DNA of 64,000 nucleotides from Sipunculus nudus (Eukaryota; Annelida; Sipuncula; Golfingiida; Sipunculidae). Shown in pieces: positions 27,001 through 37,589 of the stretch. Both the position numbers and the translations under genes were made by a program. The notes beneath the pieces were generated by a model, which saw only the letters and a program-made list of their open reading frames with translations, did not search any database and was not told where the DNA came from. Numbering within the stretch: position 1 is the first letter of the stretch; each line of letters opens with the position of its first letter. Location: contig CM049310.1 in assembly GCA_026874595.1 (NCBI GenBank), forward strand, positions 38,271,558 through 38,335,557, given 5' to 3'.

Positions 27001-30000
27001 GCTGAATGCATTTCCACTTGATTTTACATGTCCCATTCATTCTTATCACATTTGAAATAACTGAAAAAAAAATATCGTGATAAAACTATTATAACTGGGA
27101 ATATTTTACAAAGATGACTATATTTAAAAGGATTAAATGAATATTCTTTAATATAGAAAAAAAATATAGGTGTGTGTATGGCATTCATAAATTGTCAATT
27201 TAAAGGTAAATAAAACAAAATTGTCCTACATCTGCAGATTGTGTAGGAGTAGAAAACCAAATTGGTAAAAATTAAGAAAATTTGTTATGATAATTATATT
27301 TGATTTGTTAAATTCATTATATTTAAGGACACACAGAAGAGGTTGTCCCGATTAAAGCAGATCTTGGAAGATCTGACAGAGGAGCACAAAAATCCTGGTT
27401 CTCTGCCAAGGGGAACGAAAAGTTCTTACCTTTTGTATGACAACATCATGAATACCTGCAGTCACTGTGTCAGCCAGGGTAAGAGAGACTCAGCACAAAG
27501 CAGTAGCAGCACTGCCAGTGGGTCATACTCACCCGATTATGCCACACTGAATAATGGACCAATTTGCAGGCCCCCTAGTGGTGGGTCGTTACCCAAAAGC
27601 CCGTCTTCATCTGAATGTCAGCACAAGGGGAGGTTTTCTGGTCTTGAGGAGGGGCCACATAATGTAAGTATTCAGGTAGGCAGGACCAATCCTGATTCAG
27701 TCAATCAGTCGTGGAACAAAATTGTGTATGCGGCAGAGACATCTTGTGGTGATTTTGTAGACTTAATCTCATTGACAGATCCGCAGGAAGAAACGCGGAG
27801 TCTGTCTGGAGAGTGGGAGAATGCCAGTCAGGTGTCTAGTGGACCATCTTCAAATAATGCTTCTTCGGGCTATCATTCGTTACAATACAGTCAGTCAAAT
27901 TCTCCGGTAGATTCAGGGTTACATCCGGAGGTGGCCTCACATGAAACACACCGACCGGCTATGCCCCAACCACTCTCATTTGCAAACCCTTTATTTCGAC
28001 ACCAGACTTCACACAAAATGGAGAGTAGGCGAAAAAGTCGGAACAGCAGTTCCAGCTCAGTGAGTAGCAGTGAAGCCCCGACCATTGATAAATTACGCAG
28101 TGTCAGTGAAAAGCCTCCGCGCATGAAAAAATTGGACTCAGCTAGTTCAAGTAGCTCAGAATCTCTCAGTGTTGCGAGTTCGGAGAGATACCATTCAGAC
28201 GGACCTGTAAATAAACCTCGGCAATCCCAGGATACCAGGGCGGTAGAGGCCATGTTTGACGGGAGGAGCTTGGGATCTGCTACAATGCATAAAACTTTCG
28301 CTGGCTCACCCTACGCTGTAGCAGAACTATCACGCAGTGCAGAGTTCACGCCAATTAAGGAACCTTTAGAACAAGGCCGCATGAAACGCACAGCAACAGA
28401 CACACTTTTACTGCAGACTGCAAGCCCAGTGTTTCAGCACGAGGTGTTACCATCAAATGCCTCGTCATTAGAGACCAGATCCCTGTCCCAGAAACAGGTG
28501 TCTCGACCAAACGCTCCACAGACCTCTGTTAGGATGGGTGTCCGTTCTGTACAGAGGAAACTTCAAGACCAAGATAAATCCAAAACAGAGGTAAGTCTGG
28601 TGAAGCCAAGTTCATGTATCACTTGTGGACTTGTCATGAAATTAGTAGTGGATCCTGTTTTGGGTTTCAAGTCTGTGATAATGTTTGACAGCATTCTATG
28701 TAGCCTGTTTAAATAGCATGTTTCAGAAATTGTTAATTGTGGGCTGGCCAAAAAGTTTTTAGGCAAATTTCAGAACACCACTAAACAACATGAACTTAAT
28801 CAGAGGTAGGCATTGCTGAGAGTAAAAAATGATATTTATGGCCCAAGTCCAGAATAAGTCCATATGTCTCTTAATGATTAAATAGAAAGTTTTTATGTAA
28901 TGCCATGATTCAATAAAGTAAGACTATAAACTGCTTGCAGTTTGAACAGGAGGTGAGAATACTCCGTCAGCAGCTGGCAGAAAAAGAGAGCATCTTGGCA
29001 CGACTGGAGGTGCAGCTTACCAAGGAGGAACAGAAGAGGCAGAAGCAAAACGAGGAGTACTCCAGCCAGCTGCAGCAGACTCAGGAGCAGCAGAAGGAGA
29101 AGGAGCAGCAGATGCAGGCAGTCATCAGCAGGTGGGTACTCACCACATTACACACTCGCTACTCACTGAGATTCATATACTGGCAGGTGGGTACTCACAA
29201 CATCCTATACACTCACTCACTGCTCATCTTAATTTTAAACCTACTGGCAGTTTGGTACTCACCACATCCTATACATTTACTACTCACCTTAATTCTAAAT
29301 TCACTGGTAGGTGGGTACTCACCACATTATGTACTCACTATAATTCATATACTGGCAGGTGGGTACTCACCACATCCTGTACATTCACTACTCACCTTAA
29401 TGACAAACTCACTGGTAGGTGGGTACTCACCACATTATGTACTCACTACTCACTATAATTCATATACTGGCAGGTGGGTACTCACCACATCTTATACACT
29501 ATAATTCATTTACTGACAGGTGGGTACTCACCACACATTCACTCACTACTTGCCTTTACTCACTACATCCTATACACATACTACTCACCATAGTCCATAT
29601 ATTCACTGGCAGGTGTGTACTCACCATATCCTATACATTAATTATTACCATAATTCATAAACTCACCAGCAGATTGGTACTTGTGCTATGTAAGACACTC
29701 ATTACTCACCAAAATTCATGAACTCACTGGCAGGTTGGTATTCACCACATGTTAGACACTGAACACTCACTAAAGTTCATATACTCAAGGGTACCTGGGT
29801 GTTCATCATTAGTCTGAAACTCATTTATATACACCAGATGGGTCATACCTTAATTTTACACTTAAATATATAAAAAAAGCAACACTGGCAGTCTCAGCCC
29901 CAATATCACTGGATCAGGACTATGGGACTGGTTCATCAACTGATGTGATATTTGAATGTGAAAGAAAATCCGAGACATTTGCATATAAGACTGTGTTATT

Positions 30001-32858
30001 TGGTATTTCAAGGAATGGTATCATTGCCACATCGATTGAAATCATCATGTGGTTTAAGTGCCTAACATCAGTGGAAACATCCTCAGTTCAGCTAGGCAGA
30101 CACAGGCGGTGCTGAACACACTCTGTGACTGCCTCATATCAAACAGAGTTGCCTAAAAGCATTCAGTCATAACTGCTTCCATTTGTTGCTTTAACTGCTT
30201 AAAAACTAATTCATTCAGAGTATTCAAACTTGAAAGAATTCTATAATTCAGACAGTCACTGCTGTATGTTGGGCATGGTAGTGGGTACTTCACACAATGG
30301 GTACAATGGTATATATCATTGTATTAATCAGTGCAAGCGCTAGGACAACTATGGTAAGGTCTGTGAATTTTTTTAGGGCCCTTTAATTCTATTGGAATAA
30401 TTTCTAGATTTGATTATTTGAGACTATCACAATATTCTGTGGAAGACTTATTTCTACAAAAAGTTTCTTCCCATATGAAATCATGATGACATTATAATTT
30501 ACATTTAGCATTTATGTTGACCAGGTAATATTTAAATGTTCTCAAGTAACTACTCTGACATCTAAAGATGTGGAAATTATTTGTAAAATAACATGACTTA
30601 ACTGTTTCATGTATATTGTTTTATCTGTCCATAGGTTTGAGCTAGAGATCTAAAAGGTATGAAAATTACTGTAAATACAATAATTGAAATCAATTGATTA
30701 TTATTGCATGTGCAATTTAATTATTGATTCTGAGACTGGCTTTGATTCAATGCATCATATACTGGATGCATTCACAGCCCTAGATATGATTGTGGCTGGG
30801 TCTGACAAGAATTGATGTGATTATTGATGGCCCTGACGAGAATCAGTATATCAGTTTGATACTTACTGCTAAAAATGGTACAGCAAACCTGAATAGACTT
30901 TATTGCACTTAATTTTTATTTTGCACAAATACAGAGTAAGTTTAGAGTTCTATGATTGGTTAATAACTTTTATGCTAATACCAGGTGCGGTTATTTTAAA
31001 AACATTTTACAAGCTCTCTTGTAAGATATTTCAGTGCCAGTAATTGATATTAACATGTAGCTTGATTGGCAGGCATAATTCAGTAAATAATAATTAATCA
31101 CCATACTTAACATTAATATTATCACCCCACCCATCTCAACATTATATCCCGACCCCACATTGTCTCCCCCTGCCCCCCCCCCCCCCCCAAACACACATGC
31201 TTCTATATGATCAATTTCCTTTTAAGAGAGTTACCAAAATGGAGGTTCCATCACATGAAAGAATAGTTGCTTAAACTGCTTGAGAGATAATAAGATGTAA
31301 CATCGATTGAAAAAAAATGCTTCGAAAATAAACAGTGGTGATGCTATGCTTATTTACTAACTTGATCCTGCACCATTCACAATCACAAGTACCCAGCACA
31401 AGTACCCTGTTGTTACTTGTGATTCAAGTATCACTAGTACCCAGCTACCCAGCTCTACCACCAAATTGTGGTCTGTCACTATGTTACTTGTAAACTAATC
31501 ACATTTCAGGTATTCTTCACTCAGTGCATCCATGTTGATTTGAATGTTACATTACCAGTAGCCAATGAATATCTCTGACAAAGGAGGGCAGGTTGCAGTT
31601 CCCCTAGTAACAAAGTATGTTAATCCATGGTTGGTGTGGTACTCAGAAATACTAGCAGCAACATAATACACATTTTCATGTTATCATTTTAAAATACACC
31701 ATATAGATAATGTCTTTTCTGTTTAAGAATCATGGGTTTGTTTTCATTCATTAGTAGATCAAATCAAATTAACAGTAGTTATTGTTGATTTATGAAATTT
31801 TTATTTGCCATGCTACACCCAGGACTACATCTACTGACAGGGAATTGGCTATCATTCAGGTACTACAATTATTGAGTTGACCACAGTTTTATCTGGTAGA
31901 ATAATTCCTAACAAGGCTATCAGTGAGCCATATTTATAGAGTAAAATTTGCATTTATGGCCAGATTTTTTTTTAATTTTTTGGTTTTCAGATATTTTGAG
32001 AAGCAGAGTTGATTGGGAAAAATTTTAATGTCTGAACTCTCACCCAGTTTTGATGTATGTTTAATTGCCATGCACAAATGTGTTAATAAATATAAATATA
32101 GGACAGTAGAAACAATGGACCCATTATTCTGAAAGCTCAGCTTATTTCTCAAGCCAGCCATTGTGAAACTATATATAAAATAAACACATTGCTTCAGGTC
32201 TGTAGATTTGTACCTTGCTCTTATTAGCAGGTAAAACAAAGGTAAAAATAGATATTTACCCAACCAGGCATGTAATAATAATTTTTAGAATATCAATTTT
32301 ATTTTTATTTAAGGTAATTTGAGGTCAGTGTTTGTAAACCAAAAAATTAAAAAAAAATTCTGGCCCAGTGTGATAATGGTGCACTCTCTATACAGTGGAA
32401 TCTCTCATTTAAGGACTGTGAGTTGGATAATTTGTTACCCAGATATAGTGCTGGCTGAAGAAGAGAGGTCATAAAACCCCAATTTCAATTTCATGGAAAT
32501 CCTTGTACATTGTACAGAGGTGCTTGTAATTAAAAGAGGTGCCCCAGGGAGAGGTTTCACTGTATTTGATTTATATTTAATATTTGATTTAATATTAATG
32601 CATTGTTTGAATTTTTTTGTATTTTATCATTCCAGGCTTCAAGTTGTGGAGGAGCAGTTGAAAAAACAGGAAGGGGAGAAGGAACGAATCATTCAGTCTC
32701 AAGATCGTCGCATACAGCAGCTCGACATGGCGAACACACGACTCATGAATGCGCTTAGTCAGTTAAAAGACCGATATATGTCACATAATCATTCGGCAGG
32801 TCAGCCGGTGCAGATTGTGCTGGCCCCAAATGGACAGTACAAAAGTAGCTCATGCTAG
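14980..32858 (+). CDS. SYNGAP1/DAB2IP/RASAL2-like: SynGAP-family Ras GTPase-activating protein (whole gene, short-first-exon isoform)
   Basis: Accelerates GTP hydrolysis on Ras/Rap-type small GTPases, probably at the membrane or cell cortex. Sixteen exons join in frame: 14980-15065, 16572-16793, 18326-18427, 18784-18882, 19304-19389, 19936-20123, 20766-20928, 21406-21485, 21815-21993, 22380-22528, 22998-23073, 25151-25241, 26688-26798, 27328-28590, 28941-29131, 32636-32858. All introns are GT..AG and the sum is 1,102 codons plus stop. Seen: PH remnant with SRSHESLL and SSILGQ (about 40-106), C2 (about 107-215), RasGAP (about 265-545) with arginine finger R323 in FRGNS and FLR433-435...PA439-440, Ser-rich tail (about 570-965), coiled coil (966-1080), C-terminus NGQYKSSSC. 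Order and length match human DAB2IP, RASAL2 and SYNGAP1 (about 1,130-1,340 residues, from memory). Invertebrates usually have one such gene, so no single vertebrate symbol is exact. Gene identity is very secure; exact first exon use is inferred. Confidence 0.95.
15120..15865 (+). repeat. Local degenerate triplication around the MITE
   Basis: GCTCAATCCTTGAATAG-type sequence with TTATTAGCATAG upstream recurs at about 15172, 15375 (GCTTAATCCTTGAATAC) and 15828. The MITE separates the second and third copies. Confidence 0.65.
15470..15748 (+). mobile_element. MITE with GGTTCTCAGGCAC inverted ends
   Basis: Left GGTATGGTTCTCAGGCAC (15472) and right, reversed, GGGTGTGGTTCTCAGGCAC (ending 15745), with CGCCCGC / GCGGGCGG further in. 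About 275 bp, noncoding. It lies between two copies of a local repeat. Target duplication not clear. Confidence 0.75.
16572..16793 (+). CDS. SYNGAP1/DAB2IP/RASAL2-like: Ras-GAP exon: SRSHESLL segment and end of PH domain
   Basis: Acceptor attacag before 16572, donor gtactg after 16793. Encodes SRSHESLL, then [17 protein letters not shown] and [13 protein letters not shown], the closing strands and helix of the PH domain, almost residue for residue the family sequence. First exon shared by both isoforms. Confidence 0.93.
17028..17056. repeat. (AAT)n microsatellite
   Basis: AATAATAAAAATAATAATAA-type tract, with more AAT triplets near 17080. Confidence 0.85.
18326..18427 (+). CDS. SYNGAP1/DAB2IP/RASAL2-like: Ras-GAP exon: PH/C2 junction
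   Basis: Acceptor attaaag, donor gtgaag. Encodes [14 protein letters not shown] then [15 protein letters not shown]: the end of the PH helix and first C2 strand (family: LWVIEAKDLPAKKKY). Confidence 0.93.
18784..18882 (+). CDS. SYNGAP1/DAB2IP/RASAL2-like: Ras-GAP exon: C2 domain
   Basis: Acceptor cgtttcag, donor gtaagt. Encodes [18 protein letters not shown] and LFWGEQFEF, the C2 core with the typical FWGE(H/Q)FEF motif. The exon ends two bases into the Asn codon completed by the next exon. Confidence 0.94.
19304..19389 (+). CDS. SYNGAP1/DAB2IP/RASAL2-like: Ras-GAP exon: C2 strand and lysine-rich loop
   Basis: Acceptor tttgcag, donor gtgagt. Encodes [16 protein letters not shown] then a poly-lysine stretch (KKKKKDKN), equivalent to the KKKKK loop in vertebrate homologues. 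The loop is basic and could contact membrane lipid. Confidence 0.93.
19936..20123 (+). CDS. SYNGAP1/DAB2IP/RASAL2-like: Ras-GAP exon: end of C2 and linker to GAP domain
   Basis: Acceptor ttatag, donor gtgaga. Encodes [20 protein letters not shown], an insert [12 protein letters not shown], and [13 protein letters not shown] with YREFSQ, a hallmark of this family. A 15-C run and an A-run begin 7 bp past the donor (20131-20159). Confidence 0.94.
20766..20928 (+). CDS. SYNGAP1/DAB2IP/RASAL2-like: Ras-GAP exon: start of RasGAP domain
   Basis: Acceptor tcaacag, donor gtaagc. Encodes [20 protein letters not shown] through [19 protein letters not shown], the helices before the arginine finger. Confidence 0.94.
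21406..21485 (+). CDS. SYNGAP1/DAB2IP/RASAL2-like: Ras-GAP exon carrying the arginine finger
   Basis: Acceptor tttttcag, donor gtaaga. Encodes [20 protein letters not shown]. The Arg in FRGNS corresponds to the catalytic finger in the family motif FRENT.ATKAIEEY, so GAP activity should be retained. Confidence 0.94.
21815..21993 (+). CDS. SYNGAP1/DAB2IP/RASAL2-like: Ras-GAP exon: RasGAP helices
   Basis: Acceptor tttacag, donor gtaagt. Encodes [28 protein letters not shown] and [12 protein letters not shown], matching the family pattern (EVDPSK, FCKIINSYCVFP). Short TAGTCAGATGACT repeats start immediately after the donor. Confidence 0.93.
21994..22210 (+). repeat. Short degenerate repeats after the donor at 21993
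   Basis: TTCTAGTCAGATGACT occurs twice in succession, then looser TAGTC/CTAGTC copies to about 22210. Together with 22270-22379 most of this 386-bp intron is made of small tandem copies. Confidence 0.7.
22270..22400 (+). repeat. Three-copy 50-53-bp repeat over the acceptor of the FLR exon
   Basis: GTTAtAGAGAtAT at 22270, GTTACAGAGAAATTC at 22320 and GTTACAGAGAAATCC at 22373, each followed by a GAATT.TTTGCT..TCTGA-like stretch. Only the third is the true acceptor and exon start. Confidence 0.9.
22380..22528 (+). CDS. SYNGAP1/DAB2IP/RASAL2-like: Ras-GAP exon with FLR...PA signature
   Basis: Acceptor tgttacag, donor gtcagt. Encodes [22 protein letters not shown] and [17 protein letters not shown], the RasGAP signature. 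Its acceptor and first 30 or so bases are copied twice more just upstream (22270-22379), so correct use of the third copy matters for the frame. Confidence 0.94.
22998..23073 (+). CDS. SYNGAP1/DAB2IP/RASAL2-like: Ras-GAP exon: RasGAP helices (EYPDE...)
   Basis: Acceptor ttccacag, donor gtaagt. Encodes [19 protein letters not shown] and TLANFSK, matching family EYPDDRT.RTLTLIAK and NLANFAKF. Confidence 0.93.
23821..24950 (+). mobile_element. Helitron-like non-autonomous element, copy 1
   Basis: Left end ccgccgccgccgcgtaggtg; right end has hairpin GTAGTCG-cttgt-CGACTAC, seven bases, then CTAG (24947-24950) followed by T. The body holds three diverged units of about 280 bp, each with GGTGGCGCCACC-type palindromes. 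Helitron ends (TC...hairpin...CTRR, insertion between A and T) fit; no transposase gene. Inserted in the intron before exon 25151. Confidence 0.8.
25151..25241 (+). CDS. SYNGAP1/DAB2IP/RASAL2-like: Ras-GAP exon: end of RasGAP core
   Basis: Acceptor tttatcag, donor gtaagg. Encodes [19 protein letters not shown] then MKTFLRQIT, matching FG.KEEYM.FMN.FLEHEW. The preceding intron carries a Helitron-like insertion. Confidence 0.93.
25870..26560 (+). repeat. Degenerate repeat with GTGGCGCCACCTGC motif
   Basis: Contains TAGTGGCGCCACCTGC at about 25946 and several phrases like those of the Helitron-like copies (imperfect). No clear ends; probably an old related copy within the intron. Confidence 0.4.
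26688..26798 (+). CDS. SYNGAP1/DAB2IP/RASAL2-like: Ras-GAP exon: C-terminal end of GAP domain
   Basis: Acceptor attgcag, donor gtaact. Encodes [19 protein letters not shown]; the family motif is GF.GYIDLGRELS.LHSLL. Exactly 37 codons, phase 0 at both ends. Confidence 0.93.
26862..27010 (+). repeat. Possible tRNA-derived SINE fragment
   Basis: TAGCTCAGATGGTGG resembles an A box and GGGTTTCAAACC a B box, but about 90 bp apart, with GGAGGAAACTAGAGAACCCA between. Not a functional tRNA. Confidence 0.35.
27328..28590 (+). CDS. SYNGAP1/DAB2IP/RASAL2-like: Ras-GAP large exon: Ser-rich regulatory tail
   Basis: 421 codons, phase 0 at both ends (acceptor atttaag, donor gtaagt). Begins [20 protein letters not shown], then low-complexity Ser/Pro/Asn sequence with many SSSS runs and RKSR/KRTA basic patches likely to be phosphorylated. 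[11 protein letters not shown] (about 757-767) resembles the conserved SFQNP segment of the DAB2IP/RASAL2 tail. Probably disordered and regulatory; codon use shows no sign of disruption. Confidence 0.93.
28941..29131 (+). CDS. SYNGAP1/DAB2IP/RASAL2-like: Ras-GAP exon: coiled coil, first half
   Basis: Acceptor gcttgcag, donor CAG|gtgggt. Encodes [19 protein letters not shown], then a Glu/Gln/Lys-rich heptad region. The donor is the first unit of an intronic tandem array that repeats the donor about ten more times. Read-through stays open to 29504. Confidence 0.92.
29132..29770 (+). repeat. Intronic minisatellite copying the exon 5' splice site
   Basis: About 11 units of 46-94 bp, core GGCAGGTGGGTACTCACC followed by ACATCCTATACACTCACTA-like sequence, starting at the real donor of exon 28941-29131. 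Donor-like CAG|GTGGGT or TAG|GTGGGT recurs at 29187, 29311, 29359, 29419, 29474 and 29520; later units are degenerate. Confidence 0.92.
32636..32858 (+). CDS. SYNGAP1/DAB2IP/RASAL2-like: Ras-GAP last coding exon: coiled coil and C-terminus
   Basis: Acceptor attccag; stop TAG at 32856-32858. Encodes [36 protein letters not shown] and the end NGQYKSSSC. Vertebrate DAB2IP/RASAL2 end in a similar RLM.ALTQLKERY...NGEFRNSSNC (from memory), confirming the true C-terminus. No PDZ-binding QTRV end as in SynGAP alpha1. Confidence 0.94.
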
Positions 32859-33479
32859 CTGGAGACGCATACCAGGTGCATATTGTGGATATATTTGTTA
32901 ATAATATTTATCTGTTTACCAAGATGCTTGCCTGAGAATGCTTCGGTGGGAATTTGAAGTTTCCACCCAAGGAGGAAATTCAGAATTTACAAACTTAATA
33001 AGAATTATTTATCATAGTGGGTGCATTTTCCTGTAGAATCTGTTACAACAGGTAGTTATTTTACTTAATATAATAATCTCTGCAGCTGGCCAAATAAACG
33101 CAATTTTAAATGTAATGCGATCAAAAATTTAAAATTCTGGTGTGGTAGTACCTAACTCAACTGCTAGATCTGTAATTCTGTAATTTGATATCACTGAGAA
33201 TATTTAACAAATATAGTACATTATGCCGTCTCTTTATAAACACTCAATCTTTCATCATATCTGATGCACACATTTCTGCATTAACTGTGAATTGTTTGGT
33301 TAATTAAGTATTCTTTTCTGTTTTCATTATATAAAAATTGTAAAATATCAGTCACTCTGAAACAGGCAGTTTTTCTACAAGTTTACATTGCGAAATAGCT
33401 TGACAATTATAATTTTGTATTATGCATTATATAAAACCTGTGTAAAATTATATGTTTTAATATTTATTTTATTTAAATT

Positions 33480-33568
<89 letters not shown>

Positions 33569-35200
33569 AGATATATATATATATATATATATATATAAGG
33601 AAAAGGGTATATATATTTATATATATGATAGTTATATTATATAGTCATTATATAACTGAAGTAGTTATACCAGTACCAGAAATGGTATTTCAGTTTTTTT
33701 GTACATTTTGTCCCATTGTGGTGCATTTTATGTCTTATACCCCTAAGGTCTTAAAAAGCTATACTTGGATGTTAATTATTTCTTACTGATTATCAGTCAG
33801 TGAGCTTCAGTGTTAATATCTGCTTAATCACTGCCCTATCTATTGTTTATTCCAATGAGTTCTTTGTGTCCATTTGTATAGTGTAGATTGGTGTACATAT
33901 GTCCCTTCATACACCTTTACATGTGTTGTTGTTCTGTGTATTTGTTAGTGGTTTATATGTTAAGTCAAGGTTGTTTGCCTTTCCTTCATCCCCTCAGATA
34001 ACTTTCAATAACCTTTACATGCAAGTTACTTTGTCTTGTCCATTCACCGTTAGTTATCCTGGTGCTTACCAGGGGACGCTCATCTTTATGTATTAGTTCT
34101 GTGTATTGTCATCAGATGGCAGCACCAGTATACTGCTTCAAATTAAAATTGGGAATTTAATTAATCATTTACATTGTTAAATCACTGAAGTTTTAGTCAA
34201 CATTATAAAACTTAGTCAACATGTAATATTCTTGCAGAAATACACATGGATTTTATTTAAATATGAGATCTGTTGGTACCACCATAAGAAAAATTTGAAA
34301 ATTATATGGCATCCTTATTTCTACTAGTTAAGCTGCTCTCAGGCAAAAAAGAATTGAATATGGTATGTAATGTCCCACACTTGCATTTGTTACAACTTTG
34401 TGTTTAGATTACCAGTGTAGCAGGCTTTTAGCAGCACAGGCTTGTACACGCATATCTTCTTGATTCTAACAGCAGTTATATTGCTTTCTGCAGGAAATTA
34501 CTAAATGGAATTCTAGAATGTAATAGACTTGCACCTTACCTTATTTTCCCCGTGCTTGACCACCTAGCATTTATTTACCATTCTGATTGTCTAGTAGTTG
34601 TCCAGGCTGAATTCAAGGGAGGAGTTCTTAAAAACATTTCAAGCTGGCATGACCAAAAATGAGCGTGGGACCAGTCTACCAGATGCTATGCTGTGTGAAA
34701 GAAAATGTTGCTCTCCTGTCTCTGGGTAAAGGAAATGGAACCAGTCTATGAAAATAAATATAATTGAAAATTTGTGTAAAAATATGGGCCAAATTCAGTA
34801 TTTCAAAGAACAGTGATATGGGTTATATTTTACAACTTATATTTATTGATATCAGTATCAATGTTAGTTTTTGCTTGGTATCTCCTGTTGAGTTTAAACT
34901 TATTGTTCCATAATGCCTGAAAGAAAAGGAAGACCGCTCATTGGCCTGCAACAAATAGGGTTCATCAGTGTACTTGGCATGAAAAGTTCAGTCATTTAAA
35001 CATTGTTGAATAAATTAAATTGTGGAATCAGTGTCACACATATCAGCAAAAGGTCAAGATAATATACAAATTTCCCATAATGCATTATTCACTCTCCCTG
35101 CAGTTCATCTTTCATAACTCATTACCATATCTGTTTAAATATGTTTTATCAGTATTTAATGTTCCTAACTGTGAATAAAAGTCTTTGTTGAGCTTTGAGG
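32859..35200 (+). other. SYNGAP1/DAB2IP/RASAL2-like: Probable 3' UTR and downstream region of the Ras-GAP gene
   Basis: Noncoding. AATAAA hexamers occur at 33093-33098 (238 bp after the stop) and 35174-35179 among others. Which is used cannot be told from sequence. Contains a long TA tract at 33484-33597. Confidence 0.4.
33484..33597. repeat. (TA)n microsatellite, long and interrupted
   Basis: About 110 bp of TA with three interruptions, some 630 bp past the Ras-GAP stop. Flanked by further ATATAT at 33609-33628. Confidence 0.97.
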
Positions 35201-37589
35201 AACGAATTAATGGAACAAAAAGCATATAATTCATAAATTAAGTTTTAATTGTATTAATTTTCAAACATTTCATCGATATAATGTAAATAACTCTTGTTAA
35301 GGTGCACTGCAAGGAGAATATCATGATGTCAGATTGGCAGTGAAATAGAAATACATATATATATATATACTCATGCACTCATATAGACATACAAACACTC
35401 ACACATTACTACCATGATGGCATTTATAGTGTTGTTCTTGGTGTGTGCCATGATTTAAATTTTAAGCACCAGTTTCATGTTAAATGATATAGAAAATAAG
35501 TGACTGTTTGTAGGCCTAGTTAAATCTTATGGAATCACTTTGTCAGCATTTTTGCACTCTTCAGGTGTCACACCTGACATGTATATCTGACTGTAAGTAG
35601 CCACACACAGCGCACATTGCGTATTAGCTGTTCTACAGACCTATGTATGTAACCTACCTTTGTGTACCTCACAGGTTTTGAACCTGAGCCAATTAAATCT
35701 TTTAGGACATGTACACTGAAGTCTGTGTGTTTATCTGTTAACAAGAAACTGTAAGTAAGAACGTATTGACAATTGTTTGATATGTGGGTGTGTATGCATG
35801 CGTGATTGTGTCCTCAGCGTCTGCAAGTACTCCTGTGACATATAACCCCTGACCCTGCTATTCTCCCGATGAGTCAAACAACTCTGGAAAAAGAAGTGCC
35901 TAAATTAAACCCAAAAATTACATTTCTTACGGTTGTGACTAGACTGGCCAAGTCAATATGTGTTAAATTAACAATTCTCAGCCAATGAATTATTTCTATA
36001 GCTTGTCACAATGATATATTAATTAATCTAAAATGTATTATAAACAAGACTAGCCTTAGCTCTTAATTCTGACATCTGACTTGCAACTTGTGTTCGTCAG
36101 TATGCAATATGGCGGCCACCATGAGCAGTTTTTAAATGTTTGTGAGGTCAGGGTTTTATAAAAGCACAGGAACAAACGACAGGAAAGTACTATTAGCACA
36201 TTTTTAAATGTTGAAATCCATCTTGGGGAAAGAGTTTGGTGGCCATTAGATCCTAATACAAAAGTAGAAACCGGAGGAATGGTCTAGGGATGACCACACC
36301 ATCATCCTTAAATTAGAGTAGAATACCGGCCTTCATAACCAAGAGGTTTTTCTGTTGGATGTTCCGTGTGCCGGTACCGTTGCTTCTGGCAAAACTGGAA
36401 ATTAATAAGCCACACAATTTATTATTATTAATCATGATCGAAACCACAAAAGACATACCGCCTTGTAATGGGATATTAGCCCGACAGGCTGTATGGAGCA
36501 TTTCATGTATACGCACAAGAGATCCCCATACATGGTAATCAATGCCTTAATGAGATGGTTGAATTCCAATAGCAAAATCAACATATTGTTTGAATTCTAA
36601 AACTGATATAAAGCAGGTAAATTATATGTCGAAACTAATGAACACGACAATATATCCGGGAGTATATTGTCCGAGTCTGCTGCATGAATGGTTATTTATA
36701 AGGTTACCTGCATACACAAAAAAATAATGCATGTAATGATTAAAACAGTCAGGAACCTTAAATTATTGGAATTTATAATGCCTTCTATTTAGTTTATAAA
36801 ATTAAATACAAGGTAAATATATCTCATACACAAGAACAACTAAACTACCAGTATGTTTGGGAGGTATAACTCATATTTAATGCATGGTATTTCCGCATTT
36901 AAGCCCCATACGGTTATATGGTTTCCCCTAATTCAAACAAGCTGAATGAAATGACTGCAGTGTAGCGAAACTCAACTTAATCTCTCTCCTGAAAAAAATA
37001 TGTACACGGCAATATGTCTTACGAAATAAGCAGTAGTCTATAAAAGTTTTAATAATCTATAGAACTGGCATTTGTTTTACAGTCTGGGAGTATTTTGTTG
37101 GGACTTAATCACTTCCAAAGACTGAAAAATAAGTCTTCATTTAAAAAAAATTAAATTGTCTGTCAAACAAACAGAATTAAAATACATGATTAGAGCCTGT
37201 TTGAACGAATTTCAACTCAGCCATGTGGCTGAATCCTACAAATATGAACATTTTGTCGAAACAAGAAGTGGTTGGCGATGAGGAAAAATAAGACATTACG
37301 TTTTCAAAGGTATACAGTGACTAATATTCCTTCCATTCTGGTGTTACCAACATTATGAAATTATGATTTATATGTTGTAATTTATAGCAGTCAATACACC
37401 GATGTTAAATCGCTTCAGAAATGTTTTAAATTTCAGCGTGCGTGTCACTCTCTGACGCAGTCTAATTCACTTTAAAATCTGCAATAACATTTCAAATCAA
37501 AGACCATTTCCTTTATAGCCATATATATTTAGTTCTTACTGTATTCAAATTTAGTTTTGTATATTCCCCTTAAGAACATCCGCCTATTT

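Noticed and set aside
26862-27010. Functional tRNA gene
   Set aside because: A-box-like and B-box-like sequences are too far apart and no cloverleaf can be drawn; at most a SINE remnant.
29132-29721. Open frames with repeating GGYSPH or WVLTT peptides
   Set aside because: They are translations of the intronic donor minisatellite, not a separate protein.
33388-33570. Open frame of alternating Tyr-Ile
   Set aside because: Translation of the TA microsatellite.
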